A DNA stretch of 64,000 nt from Streptomyces sp. CB00316 (lineage in GTDB: Bacteria > Actinomycetota > Actinomycetes > Streptomycetales > Streptomycetaceae): positions 1 to 64,000 of the forward strand of contig NZ_LIXI01000004.1 in NCBI RefSeq assembly GCF_001905595.1, read 5' to 3'. The notes beneath the pieces were generated by a model. The model did not search any database. It had not been told where the DNA came from and saw only the letters and a program-made list of their open reading frames with translations. The position numbers and the translations under genes are program-made. This document shows positions 8,433 through 16,456 of this stretch, piece by piece; positions within the stretch are counted from its first letter, which is position 1; every line of letters starts with the position of its first letter.

Positions 8433-9294
8433 AGGTGAAGCCTCCGAACCCATTGACCGCGTCAGCGATCTCCTCAGCGCTGGAGGCCCGTGCGTCGCCG
8501 CCCACTGGTGCTGGGCCATCCTTCTGCGAGTGAGTGACGGCCTTCCAGTCGCCGTTGATCCACGCCAGCTCCATGGTGATGGTGAACCAGCCATCCGTCA
8601 CCGGCTTGGTGGAGCCCTCGCCTGCAAGCCCGATCAACCCTGTGCACCAGACCTCGACAGTGACCTGATCTGCGGTTGCCACAGTCACTTTGGTGCCGAG
8701 CGGGGCAGTGCGGGAGACGAATGTGAAGCCGTCTGGAGTGGAACCGTTTTCATTGAGGCCGACATTCGCGTAGAAATCAGCGGAGTAGGCCTTGTCGAGA
8801 GTGTCGCGGAATCGGTCCACAGAGGAGGGTGCGATGACAGCATCAAGGATGCTGTTCCGCTTGGATTTGTCGAACATCTCTGCCGACCCCAGCGCCACCG
8901 CGTAGTTCGCCGCCGCGCTCTGCGCCCCCTGCTCGTCATGAGCGAAGCCGGAGGCGATCGTTCCGTTCTTGCCCTGGACCGGCTTGGTGCCGGTTGCGGC
9001 GGTGGGCGCCGAGCCCGCCGCCCCCGGGTTCTTCGTGCCCGCGGAGGCGTTGTCGTCGCTACCTGTGCCGCCCCGGTTGGCGAAGGCGATCGCGGCGATG
9101 AGGAGGACTACCACGCCGGTGATCGTGATGAGGGAGCGTGAGTTCCGGACGGGTCGGCGGGCGTGGGGATGGCCCGCGTCGCCGTCCGGAAGGCGGGTAC
9201 GGGTCTGGCGGGTGCCGCCGAGGGTGCTGTACGGGTCGTCCGCGCGCCCGCCTTGGTCCATGCCGCGGTAGTCGTGCTCGTCGCCGGGGCTCAT
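8422..9294 (-). CDS. Single-pass anchored protein of the T4SS-like locus, possibly VirB8/TcpC-like
   Basis: About 290 residues: a charged cytoplasmic N-terminus of about 50 residues, one membrane helix (SLITITGVVVLLIAAIAF), a low-complexity Gly/Ala/Thr stretch, then an extracytoplasmic domain of about 170 residues ending GFGGFTYAR. Such a bitopic layout next to VirB6 and VirB4 genes is that of VirB8/TcpC proteins, which bridge T4SS parts outside the membrane. I do not see diagnostic residues, so this is by topology and context only. The ATG at 9294 was chosen because GGGAG lies about 10 bases upstream; an ATG at 9333 has no such site. Confidence 0.6.
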   Translation of the reverse strand: MSPGDEHDYRGMDQGGRADDPYSTLGGTRQTRTRLPDGDAGHPHARRPVRNSRSLITITGVVVLLIAAIAFANRGGTGSDDNASAGTKNPGAAGSAPTAATGTKPVQGKNGTIASGFAHDEQGAQSAAANYAVALGSAEMFDKSKRNSILDAVIAPSSVDRFRDTLDKAYSADFYANVGLNENGSTPDGFTFVSRTAPLGTKVTVATADQVTVEVWCTGLIGLAGEGSTKPVTDGWFTITMELAWINGDWKAVTHSQKDGPAPVGGDARASSAEEIADAVNGFGGFTYAR

Positions 9295-9477
9295 GCCGCG
9301 TTCGCTCCCTCGGTCGTGTGCGGTTCCGCGCATGGCGACGGTAGCTGTGCTGGTTGCCGCGTGAGCGCGGTGGAGTGACTCGACATCAGGGAGACGCAAC
9401 CTCAGCCGGTGGGCACGACGGACGGATGGTGGGGAGCGGGCGGGGGACGGCCCGGGTGCGGGCTGGCCGACGGTCGG

Positions 9478-9795
9478 TCAGACAGCCATTCCGTACACGA
9501 TGGTGAAGAGAGTGCCCAGGGACCCGATGATGAAGACCCCGGTCAGGCCTGCCACGATCAGGCCCTTGCCCTGTTCCGCGCTGAACGTGTCGCGCAGCGC
9601 CGTCGCCCCGATGCGCTGCTTAGCCGCGCCCCAGATCGCGATGCCGAGGCAGAGCAGGATGGCGATCGCCATCACCACCTCGATCATGATGCGCGCCTCG
9701 TTGCCCAGCGTGCCGAACGGCCCCCAGTTGGGGGCGATTCCGCCGATGATGGTGGTGATGTCGCCCTTCTCTGCTGCCAGGATCATGTAAGTCAC
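9478..9795 (-). CDS. Small two-helix membrane protein, VirB2/TrbC-like pilin candidate
   Basis: A 105-residue protein with two long hydrophobic helices (IMIEVVMAIAILLCLGIAIW and LIVAGLTGVFIIGSLGTLF) joined by a short basic loop (KQRIGATALRD). VirB2/TrbC-type subunits have this size and hairpin topology and are normally the first gene of a T4SS set, as here. It could instead be a generic small membrane protein. Start is GTG at 9795 or ATG at 9786. It opens the minus-strand cluster that continues to 2463. A short palindrome lies 30-45 bases upstream. Confidence 0.6.
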   Translation of the reverse strand: MTYMILAAEKGDITTIIGGIAPNWGPFGTLGNEARIMIEVVMAIAILLCLGIAIWGAAKQRIGATALRDTFSAEQGKGLIVAGLTGVFIIGSLGTLFTIVYGMAV

Positions 9796-10313
9796 CGCCC
9801 CTGTTGGGTAGTTAGCTATCCGCGCCCGTGTGGCACGGGTCGCCTTCTATCTTCGCTGATGAAACCGCGCTCGCACGACGCCTTCCCGGTCTCTTTACCC
9901 GGATCTCGCACGTTCGACCGACACGGCCGCCCTGACCTGCGGCTCGTCCCGGTATCCACATGCATATGCCTGGTTACTCTGTGTATCACGCGGTGTGACC
10001 GCGAGCAACGACGGTGGCCATGGGTTCCTGATGCGGTTGCAGCGTTCGTGGGGCACGGCGTGTTCGTATGCGCCGTTCGAGGGCCGGTGGTGCGCCGGTG
10101 AGCCGGGGCGATGCGCCGTCAGGGCGGGGGCGGCCGTAGGGGAGGAGGACGCCCCGCGTCCATCGTCCGGGTGAATCCCGTGTTCGCCCGGTGCGGCGAG
10201 AAGCCCTGTGATCGCGGGGCACCTGCCCCGGCCGTGCCGCCCGGCGGTGCGGGTGGACGGCATGTCGGCCATGCCGCTTTTGGCACAGTGCCGCTCCACG
10301 ATCGAGGAACGGG
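9796..10313. other. Divergent intergenic region between T4SS-like block and hydrolase modules
   Basis: These 518 bases separate the minus-strand secretion cluster from the plus-strand hydrolase cluster, so they should hold promoters in both directions. The sequence is less GC-rich near 9800-9990. A palindrome CCCGTG, TGG, CACGGG lies at 9825-9839, just upstream of the small pilin-like gene, and could be an operator. Another, GGCATG, five bases, CATGCC, lies at 10259-10275. The open frames here have no family resemblance and look like GC-driven artefacts. Confidence 0.5.
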
Positions 10314-10766
10314 GTGAGCGGTGTGAGCGGAGTGGGTGTGCTGGCGCAGCCGGGTGGTGACCGGCCGTGGTGGTGGGTCGAGCCGCGCGGTGGGACGGAT
10401 GGCGGTGGTGGGGGCGCTGCTGGCGACGGTGACCTCAAGCACAGCGACGGGCCGTGGATGCGGGCTGCCGGCGGGGCCGAGGGTCTGGTCGCGCTCCTCG
10501 GTCCGGTGAAGGCCGAGTTGGGGCGTGCGCACCAGGGCCTGGCGGCCGGGGCCGGGGAGCTGTCGGCGCTGGCCGAGCTGGGCACCGTACGGGCCTCGTG
10601 GGAGCGGCGGATCGAGACCGCCCGCGACGAGTGCCGGAGCCTGGCCGGGAAGCTGCGGGCGGTGACCGCCACCCAGTCCGAGGTGAACGAAGCCGTGAAG
10701 GGGTCTTTTGATCGGGTGAGGGTGGCGGGGTCGGGGGCAGGCGCAACCTCGGGTGCGAAGCCGTGA
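10314..10766 (+). CDS. ESX/WXG-like helical small protein upstream of DUF1023 hydrolase
   Basis: A 150-residue protein with a disordered Gly-rich N-terminus and then about 100 residues of predicted helix (from DGPWMRAAGGAEGLVALLG to SEVNEAVKGSF). The helical hairpin, the size and the coupling to a DUF1023 hydrolase resemble ESX (type VII) partner proteins. The exact WXG motif is not present: the turn region reads RASWERR. GTG at 10314 follows GAGGA. Its stop overlaps the next start as GTGA. A chaperone or partner role for the hydrolase is inferred. Confidence 0.6.
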   Translation: MSGVSGVGVLAQPGGDRPWWWVEPRGGTDGGGGGAAGDGDLKHSDGPWMRAAGGAEGLVALLGPVKAELGRAHQGLAAGAGELSALAELGTVRASWERRIETARDECRSLAGKLRAVTATQSEVNEAVKGSFDRVRVAGSGAGATSGAKP

Positions 10767-12598
10767 GCGGGGCGGGCGGGCCGGGTGGGCTGAGCGTGCT
10801 GGGGGCGACGCTGACGTGGGCGAAGTTACGTGAGGTGAAGTGCGCCGAGCTGGAGGAGGCGGCCGACGGGTGGGGCCGGGCCGGCAACCGTGCCGACGCT
10901 GCCCGGGACCGTATCGACACCCAGCTCGTCGACGACCTGCGCCGGACGCAGAAGGGCGAGGCGGCCCGGGCCGCGGTAAGGCGGTTGCGCCGGCTGTCGA
11001 TGAACTTCCAGTACATCTATACGGAGTGCGGGCTGCTGCGGACCACGCTGAACAGCCTGGCCCATGAGATGAAGGCCCAGCAGTGCGTCCTTCAGGGGGC
11101 GCTCGACGATGCGGCGGCCCTGAATTTCACGGTGCACCCGGACGGATCGGTGACGTACCCGGCGGCGGGCGAGGGCCTGGTCGACGGGAAGCCGTTGGCG
11201 GGCGGGCGGGCGTCGGGAGTCCCGAACCCGGCGCTGGCCGCCCCCTCCGGACTTGTCGCGCCCAACCCGAACGCCGCGAAGGCCCAGGACATCGCGGACC
11301 GGGTCGCCCAGGCTGTGCGGACGGCGGCCGACGTGGACTGGCGGTACGCGAAGATCCTGCGGGCGCTGAAGGCGGAGGACGGCCTGAGTGTTCCCGCCGC
11401 GACTTGGACGGACGCCGCGGGCGATGCGGCGGCGGTGCGGCAGGCGGCGAGCGGGTACCTGGCGCAGGGGATCCCGCACGACGCGTCTCCGGCCGAGCGC
11501 AAGGCGTGGTGGGCGGGGCTGACGGACGAACAGCGCGAGGAGTACCTCGCGGTGTACCCGGACCAGATCGGCAACCTGGACGGGATCCCCGCGCTGGTCC
11601 GGGACGCGGCGAACCGGGACAACCTACAGCTTCTGATGGGGAAGCTGGCGGGTCGGGACGACGAGGACGCGGTGACGAAGCTGGCGGCGCTGCGGGAGAT
11701 CGACCGGCAGTTGCGGGCGGTGCGGGAGCCGGGTGAGCCGCCGATGTATCTGCTCGGCATCGGGGATCAGGGCAATGGGCGGGCGATCGTTTCGTACGGG
11801 AACCCGGATACGTCGCGGAATGTGGCGGCGTATGTTCCGGGGTTGAATACGTCGTTGGACGAAAATTTCGCCACGGAAGATCTCAAGCGGGCGCGTGATC
11901 TTTCCATCGTTTCGAACCGCCATGGGGCGCCTGCTGCAGCTATTGCCTGGCTCGGATATGATGCGCCGCAGTCACCGGATGGGCTGGGAAGTCTTTCGGT
12001 TGCGACTGGTGGTCGAGCGGAGGATGGGGGGCGGGTCTTCCGTGAATTCATGAGCGGAATCGAGGCCACCAATGGTAACGAGGATCCGCACCTCACGGCT
12101 ATCGGCCACTCCTACGGCTCACGGACAGTGGGGGCCGCCACACAGGAGTCAGGCGGAATTCTCAGTGTCGACGATATCGTATTCGTCGGAAGTCCAGGGG
12201 TGGGAGTCGATAGTGCCGACGACTTGGGGGTGGGACGGGATCATGTGTTCGTTGGAGCGGCTGCCAATGATGTCGTGACCAAGCTCCCGTCGAAGAGCCA
12301 GTTGGTTGTGGGGTCAGCTGAGATGCTGTTCGGGGGGCCATCCGCCGCCTATGCCTTTGGCGATCTGGCCGATCGAGGTGACGATGACGTCTGGTTCGGT
12401 AAGGATCCGGCCAGCGAAGCGTTCGGGGCAAGGCGGTTCGCGGTGGGGGATGGTCCGACTTTGGTCGCGGGGGGCAGGGTCACGACCGATGCGCATTCGG
12501 AATACTTCGATCCTGAAATTGATAGGACATCGGTCGAGAATATGGCGTTGATCGCCGCAGGGCATGCGAACCGAATTCAAAGGGAAGAGCCGCGCTGA
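10763..12598 (+). CDS. DUF1023 alpha/beta hydrolase with N-terminal helical domain (module 1)
   Basis: A 611-residue protein. Residues 1 to about 110 form an LXG/WXG-like helical domain. A linker follows, then a spacer motif AERKAWWAGLTDEQREEYL shared with the second hydrolase. The DUF1023 (PF06259) alpha/beta-hydrolase has its nucleophile Ser in GHSYGS and a conserved VFVGSPGVGVD segment. There is no signal peptide, consistent with type VII-like export (inference); the substrate is unknown. It contains a TTA leucine codon at 10826-10828. From about 11,800 the base composition falls well below the first half of the gene. The stop overlaps the next start as TGATG. Confidence 0.8.
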   Translation: MSGAGGPGGLSVLGATLTWAKLREVKCAELEEAADGWGRAGNRADAARDRIDTQLVDDLRRTQKGEAARAAVRRLRRLSMNFQYIYTECGLLRTTLNSLAHEMKAQQCVLQGALDDAAALNFTVHPDGSVTYPAAGEGLVDGKPLAGGRASGVPNPALAAPSGLVAPNPNAAKAQDIADRVAQAVRTAADVDWRYAKILRALKAEDGLSVPAATWTDAAGDAAAVRQAASGYLAQGIPHDASPAERKAWWAGLTDEQREEYLAVYPDQIGNLDGIPALVRDAANRDNLQLLMGKLAGRDDEDAVTKLAALREIDRQLRAVREPGEPPMYLLGIGDQGNGRAIVSYGNPDTSRNVAAYVPGLNTSLDENFATEDLKRARDLSIVSNRHGAPAAAIAWLGYDAPQSPDGLGSLSVATGGRAEDGGRVFREFMSGIEATNGNEDPHLTAIGHSYGSRTVGAATQESGGILSVDDIVFVGSPGVGVDSADDLGVGRDHVFVGAAANDVVTKLPSKSQLVVGSAEMLFGGPSAAYAFGDLADRGDDDVWFGKDPASEAFGARRFAVGDGPTLVAGGRVTTDAHSEYFDPEIDRTSVENMALIAAGHANRIQREEPR

Positions 12599-13158
12599 TG
12601 GTCCGGGTTCGTTCGATGCTTGTAGCTCTTCTCGCGGGGGTCTTGTTGGCAGGGTGTGCTGGAGTGAGGGGTGAAAATATGGATATGCAGGATGCCGCTG
12701 AACGTGCTGATGGGATGCTAGATAGAGTTCTGGCGGAGATCGAGCCGCGTGTGCGATGGGTGCACGGACCGACGACGACAGGTAGGTGCACGGTTACTCG
12801 ACGGCGGACGGTCATGACCGTTGTCTCAGTCCAGCGGCGAGGAAGCTTTCTGGGTGTGGTGGACCGGTTCTGGCGGAAGAGTGGCTATCGCGTGACGGCG
12901 ATCAATAGCCATGTCGACGCCCCTGCAATCTATGTGAAGACACAGGATGGATTTCAAGTAAGCCTGACTGTTGCCGATGAGGGACAGGTGCATTTCGATG
13001 TGGATAGCCCTTGCGTCCGTCGGTCAGAGGTCTCCCATTCCGCAAGTGCCGCCACTGCATTCCTCGACCCGGAGGCGGAGTTCATCCCCCGCCCCAACAT
13101 CCACTCCGACTTCTGGTCGGCGGAGACGCCGGAAGTCGGAGTGACGCCCGGCCGCTGA
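12598..13158 (+). CDS. Lipoprotein partner of hydrolase module 1
   Basis: A 186-residue predicted lipoprotein: basic start, hydrophobic core and lipobox LLAGC with the acylated Cys at residue 20. The mature part begins near ENMDMQDAAERADGMLDRVL and contains WVHGPTTTGRCTVTRRRTVM. Both stretches recur in the lipoprotein at 15706-16320, so the two are paralogues. Two further cysteines could pair. It is coupled to the hydrolase by a one-base stop/start overlap. Base composition is unusually low for this genome: 31 G/C in the 60 bases from 12661 by my count. Function unknown; accessory or immunity roles are speculation. Confidence 0.8.
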   Translation: MVRVRSMLVALLAGVLLAGCAGVRGENMDMQDAAERADGMLDRVLAEIEPRVRWVHGPTTTGRCTVTRRRTVMTVVSVQRRGSFLGVVDRFWRKSGYRVTAINSHVDAPAIYVKTQDGFQVSLTVADEGQVHFDVDSPCVRRSEVSHSASAATAFLDPEAEFIPRPNIHSDFWSAETPEVGVTPGR

Positions 13159-13312
13159 CTGGGGCAAGTCGGCTCAACTCGCTTTCTGGGTGCGGGCTTT
13201 GAGCCCAGCATTGGGTCTACGGGCCCATGTCGCGCCCCCTGCCCGTGTGGTCGCATACGCGGAGTGACTGACCTGTCGCTGTGCCGCCCACTCGCGAGGT
13301 AGGGGACTGCCC

Positions 13313-15709
13313 TTGTCCGGCATGCAAGGAAGTGCGGTTTCTGCTGGCGTCGATGTAAGCGCTGCCACCGTCGGGTCGGGCGGGCGGTCCATGCCCCGGG
13401 CGTTGCAGGCGGCCCTGATCCTCGTTCAGTTGCTCTTCGTCGCCACGCTCGTGGGTGCGATCAGTGCACTCTCCACGGCGTCCTCGGTGGATGCCGTGGA
13501 CGGGCATCTGTTCGGCTTACTGCTTTACGCCTCCTTACCAGGCATCAGTGCCTTCGTGCTGTCCTTGTACGTCCGTACCGGCTGCGTCGGCGTCTGGCGC
13601 GGGCTCTTCGCCGTACAGGTGTGGCTCGTCCTCGGTGCGGTCGCTGAGCTGAGCGGTGGGGCCGGGGCGCAAGGGGTCGCGCGGGTGGCGTTGCCGCTGG
13701 CGGTCGCCGTGCTGCTTGCGCGGCCGGGGAGCCGGCGGTGGTTCCGGCTCGGGGTGGGGGAACGGGCCGCGCAGCGGCCGTTCAGCCTGGTCCGGATGGT
13801 GAGGCTGCGCCGCGACGGTGGGCAGAGCGCCCTGGAGTACCTCGGGCTGGTGCTGGTGGTCGTCGCCCTCGTCGGCGCGATGATGGCCACCGGGATCGGG
13901 CAGCAGCTCACCGCGGAGATGCGTGCCGCCATCTGCTCTCTGACCGGCAGCTCGTGCTCTGCGCCCGGCAGTGACGTCATCGCCGGGCCGGGGGGAGGCC
14001 GCGGCTCCGGTGACGACGACTCCGGTGACCAGGGCTCCGGTGCTGAGTCCGGGGGAGTCTCCGGTGGAGAGACCCGCTCCGGTGCTGAGTCCGGGGGAGA
14101 GGTCAGTCGTACGGGCGGTGCCGGTGGGGGCTCAGGCGGCGGCGTGACGGCCGGGGGTGGTGCGGCCGGTGGGGAGGGTGCCTTCACGGCCGCGGGTGGA
14201 TCTGCCGGAAGGGAGACCCCCACTTCCCCTGACGCCGACGCGGGTAGATCCGGCGGAGGCGAGGGCTCCAGCGGGCCCGCCGCCCCCGGAACCACCCCAA
14301 CCTTCCTCGACGGCTTCCTCGGCGATGGGCTCGGCCAGGACCTCCAAGGCATCGCCGACGCCGTTCTCCACCCCGGCGAGAGCGGGCGCCGCATCGTCGA
14401 CCAGTGGGAGCGGGATTCCCGGGGCGCGCGTGACAAGTGGGGGCGCGGCGACCACGTCGGTGCCGCCTGGGAGTGGAACAGGGCCGTCGGTGGTGGCGGT
14501 ACCGGGCTCGGACTCCCCGGGTCCGGGGCGCGGGTCGACCAACAGGTGCGGGAGGACGAGCGGCGGTATCTCGACGCCCGGATCCCGCAGGACGCCACCC
14601 CCCACCAGCGCAAGGCCTGGTGGGACGGGCTCACCCCCGAGCAGCGCGAGCGGTACATCGAGCTCACCCCCGAGCGGATCGGGAACCTCGACGGCATCCC
14701 CGTCGCCGCCCGCGACGCCGCCAACCGGAAGCACCTTCCCGAGCTCATCCGGAAGCTGGAGGGCGTCGACACCGACAAGGCCCGCAAGCAGCTCGCCGGG
14801 CTCCGGGAGATCGGCCGGCAGCTCAGGGAGAACGGGCAGCCGCCCATGTATCTCATCGGGATCGGTGACGAGGGGAACGGGCGCGCCATCGTGTCGTTCG
14901 GGAATCCGGACGCGTCCCGGCACGTGTCGGCGTACGTTCCGGGGCTCAACACCTCCCTCGACGAGGAGTTCGCCAAGAACGACCTCGGGCGTGCCCGTGA
15001 CACCGCCATCGGCGCCCAGGGGTACGACGAGTCCACCGCCTCCATCGTCTGGCTCGGCTACGACGCCCCGCAGCTGCCGGACGGTGACGGGGTCGCCGGG
15101 TACTTCGCCGTCATGGGGACGGCCCGGGCCGAGAAGGGCGGCCTCGCCTACCGCGACTTCATGGGTGGGATCGCCGTGACCAACCAGAACAAGGACCCCC
15201 ATCTGACCGCCATCGGGCACTCCTACGGGTCCAGGACGGTTGGTGCCGCGGCCGCCGTGCCGGGCGGGATACCCGGCGTCGTCGACATCATCCTCGTCGG
15301 TAGCCCGGGGGTCGGGGTCGACCATGCCGTGGACCTCGGCGTCGGCAGCGGGCACGTCTTCGTCGGGGCCGCCGCCAACGACCCGGTGACCAAGCTGCCG
15401 TCGAAGACCCAGGTCGTGGTGGGCGGGGTGGGGCTCGTCGTGGGCGGGCCCGGTGGGGCCTATCTCGCGGGGGATCTCGCCGATCCGGGCGACGACGACC
15501 TCTGGTTCGGGAAGGATCCGGGGAGCAAGGCGTTCGGCGCGCGTCGCTTCCCGGTGGCCGACGGGCCGCCTCTGGTCGGCGGGGGCGGAGTGAACCTGGA
15601 CTCGCACTCCAACTACTTCAGCCCCGAACGCGACGCCGTCTCCGCGGACAGCATCGCGCTGATCGTGTCGGGGAACGCCGACCGGCTCAAGATGGAGGAA
15701 CCGAAGTGA
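13313..15709 (+). CDS. Membrane/prepilin-like/DUF1023 hydrolase fusion (module 2)
   Basis: A 798-residue frame in three parts. Residues 30-140 contain about four membrane helices. Residues 162-197 read like a class III (Flp/Tad) prepilin: basic MVRLRRDGG, then QSALEY with Glu at +5 and Tyr at +6, then a hydrophobic helix. A Gly/Ser-rich linker (about 220-330) leads to a DUF1023 hydrolase with nucleophile motif GHSYGS. TTG at 13313 is preceded by AGGGGA; an ATG at 13796 would start exactly at the prepilin leader. Two TTA codons (13517 and 13535) suggest bldA dependence. It may be one fusion gene or two genes in one open frame. Confidence 0.75.
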   Translation: MSGMQGSAVSAGVDVSAATVGSGGRSMPRALQAALILVQLLFVATLVGAISALSTASSVDAVDGHLFGLLLYASLPGISAFVLSLYVRTGCVGVWRGLFAVQVWLVLGAVAELSGGAGAQGVARVALPLAVAVLLARPGSRRWFRLGVGERAAQRPFSLVRMVRLRRDGGQSALEYLGLVLVVVALVGAMMATGIGQQLTAEMRAAICSLTGSSCSAPGSDVIAGPGGGRGSGDDDSGDQGSGAESGGVSGGETRSGAESGGEVSRTGGAGGGSGGGVTAGGGAAGGEGAFTAAGGSAGRETPTSPDADAGRSGGGEGSSGPAAPGTTPTFLDGFLGDGLGQDLQGIADAVLHPGESGRRIVDQWERDSRGARDKWGRGDHVGAAWEWNRAVGGGGTGLGLPGSGARVDQQVREDERRYLDARIPQDATPHQRKAWWDGLTPEQRERYIELTPERIGNLDGIPVAARDAANRKHLPELIRKLEGVDTDKARKQLAGLREIGRQLRENGQPPMYLIGIGDEGNGRAIVSFGNPDASRHVSAYVPGLNTSLDEEFAKNDLGRARDTAIGAQGYDESTASIVWLGYDAPQLPDGDGVAGYFAVMGTARAEKGGLAYRDFMGGIAVTNQNKDPHLTAIGHSYGSRTVGAAAAVPGGIPGVVDIILVGSPGVGVDHAVDLGVGSGHVFVGAAANDPVTKLPSKTQVVVGGVGLVVGGPGGAYLAGDLADPGDDDLWFGKDPGSKAFGARRFPVADGPPLVGGGGVNLDSHSNYFSPERDAVSADSIALIVSGNADRLKMEEPK

Positions 15710-15724
15710 GAGGAACCGAAGTGA
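15695..15724 (+). repeat. 15-bp tandem duplication over a stop/start junction
   Basis: GAGGAACCGAAGTGA occurs twice without a gap at 15695-15709 and 15710-15724. Each copy carries the ribosome-binding GAGGA, the GTG start and the TGA of a GTGA overlap. The duplication gives the downstream lipoprotein two in-frame GTG starts, each with its own ribosome-binding site, five codons apart. Confidence 0.9.
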
Positions 15725-16320
15725 GGCGAACGGCAGCGGTCGTTCCGGCGGCCCTGGTTCTGGCCTTCGTGCTCGCCCTCTCCGGTTGCGGGGACGAGGA
15801 CACCACGAGCGGAAGCAGCCGGGGGAGCGGAAGTGGAAGCGGAAGCGTACGGGAGAGCGAGCGCATGGACATGCAGGAAGCCGCCGAGCGGTCCGACGCC
15901 ATGCTGGACGCCGTGCTGAAAGCCGTTGACCCCGATGTGCAGTGGGCCCACGGGCCCACCACCACCCGGGCCTGTGGCGTGACCCGCCGGCGGGCCGTCA
16001 TGACCGTCGTCTCCGCCGACCGGCGCCAGACCTTCCTGGACCGGGCGGAGGCCTTCTGGCGGAAGAACGACTACCGGATCAAGGCCGTCAACAAGGACAA
16101 GGTGTTCCCCGCCGTCTACGCCGTCACGGAGGCGGGGTTCGGTGTGAGCGTCTCCTTCCGGGGGAAGGGGCAGGCCTTTCTGGAGGCGGACAGCCCCTGC
16201 GTGAAGGAGTCGAAGGTGGCCCCTCCCACCGCCGAGCCGAACGGGCCCGCGTACGAAGGGGTCTATCCGTTGCCCCGGCCCAACGTCCGGTCCGACTTCT
16301 GGTCGCGACGCACCAGCTGA
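15706..16320 (+). CDS. Lipoprotein partner of hydrolase module 2
   Basis: About 204 residues with a lipobox (ALSGC), a Ser/Gly-rich spacer and a mature domain matching the lipoprotein of module 1: MDMQEAAERSDAMLDAVL, WAHGPTTTRACGVTRRRAVM, FWRKNDYRIKAVN and RPNVRSDFWS. Codon use is normal high-GC, unlike its paralogue. Start is GTG at 15706 or, more likely ancestrally, GTG at 15721; a 15-bp duplication created both. Coupled to the hydrolase upstream. The repeated gene pair suggests the lipoprotein works with the hydrolase (inference). Function unknown. Confidence 0.8.
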   Translation: MRGTEVRRTAAVVPAALVLAFVLALSGCGDEDTTSGSSRGSGSGSGSVRESERMDMQEAAERSDAMLDAVLKAVDPDVQWAHGPTTTRACGVTRRRAVMTVVSADRRQTFLDRAEAFWRKNDYRIKAVNKDKVFPAVYAVTEAGFGVSVSFRGKGQAFLEADSPCVKESKVAPPTAEPNGPAYEGVYPLPRPNVRSDFWSRRTS

Positions 16321-16456
16321 ACGGCCGTCACGCGCGTTGCCCCTGAGTCGTCACCGCCCCCCTGCGCTCCGGGTGCGCCGGTGGTGTGCCGCGGATGACT
16401 CGTACACACCGCCGAAAGCACCCCTGAACCGTTGCCCGATGAGGGATGGTTGAGGG

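Noticed and set aside
2463..9795. Integrative conjugative element
   Set aside because: No relaxase, oriT-like repeat, integrase or flanking tRNA; the locus sits in what I recall as conserved core order.
9895..10299. Minus-strand open frame of about 134 codons between the secretion and hydrolase clusters
   Set aside because: Low-complexity Arg/Pro/Gly-rich translation, no family motif and no ribosome site; it lies in a promoter-type region.
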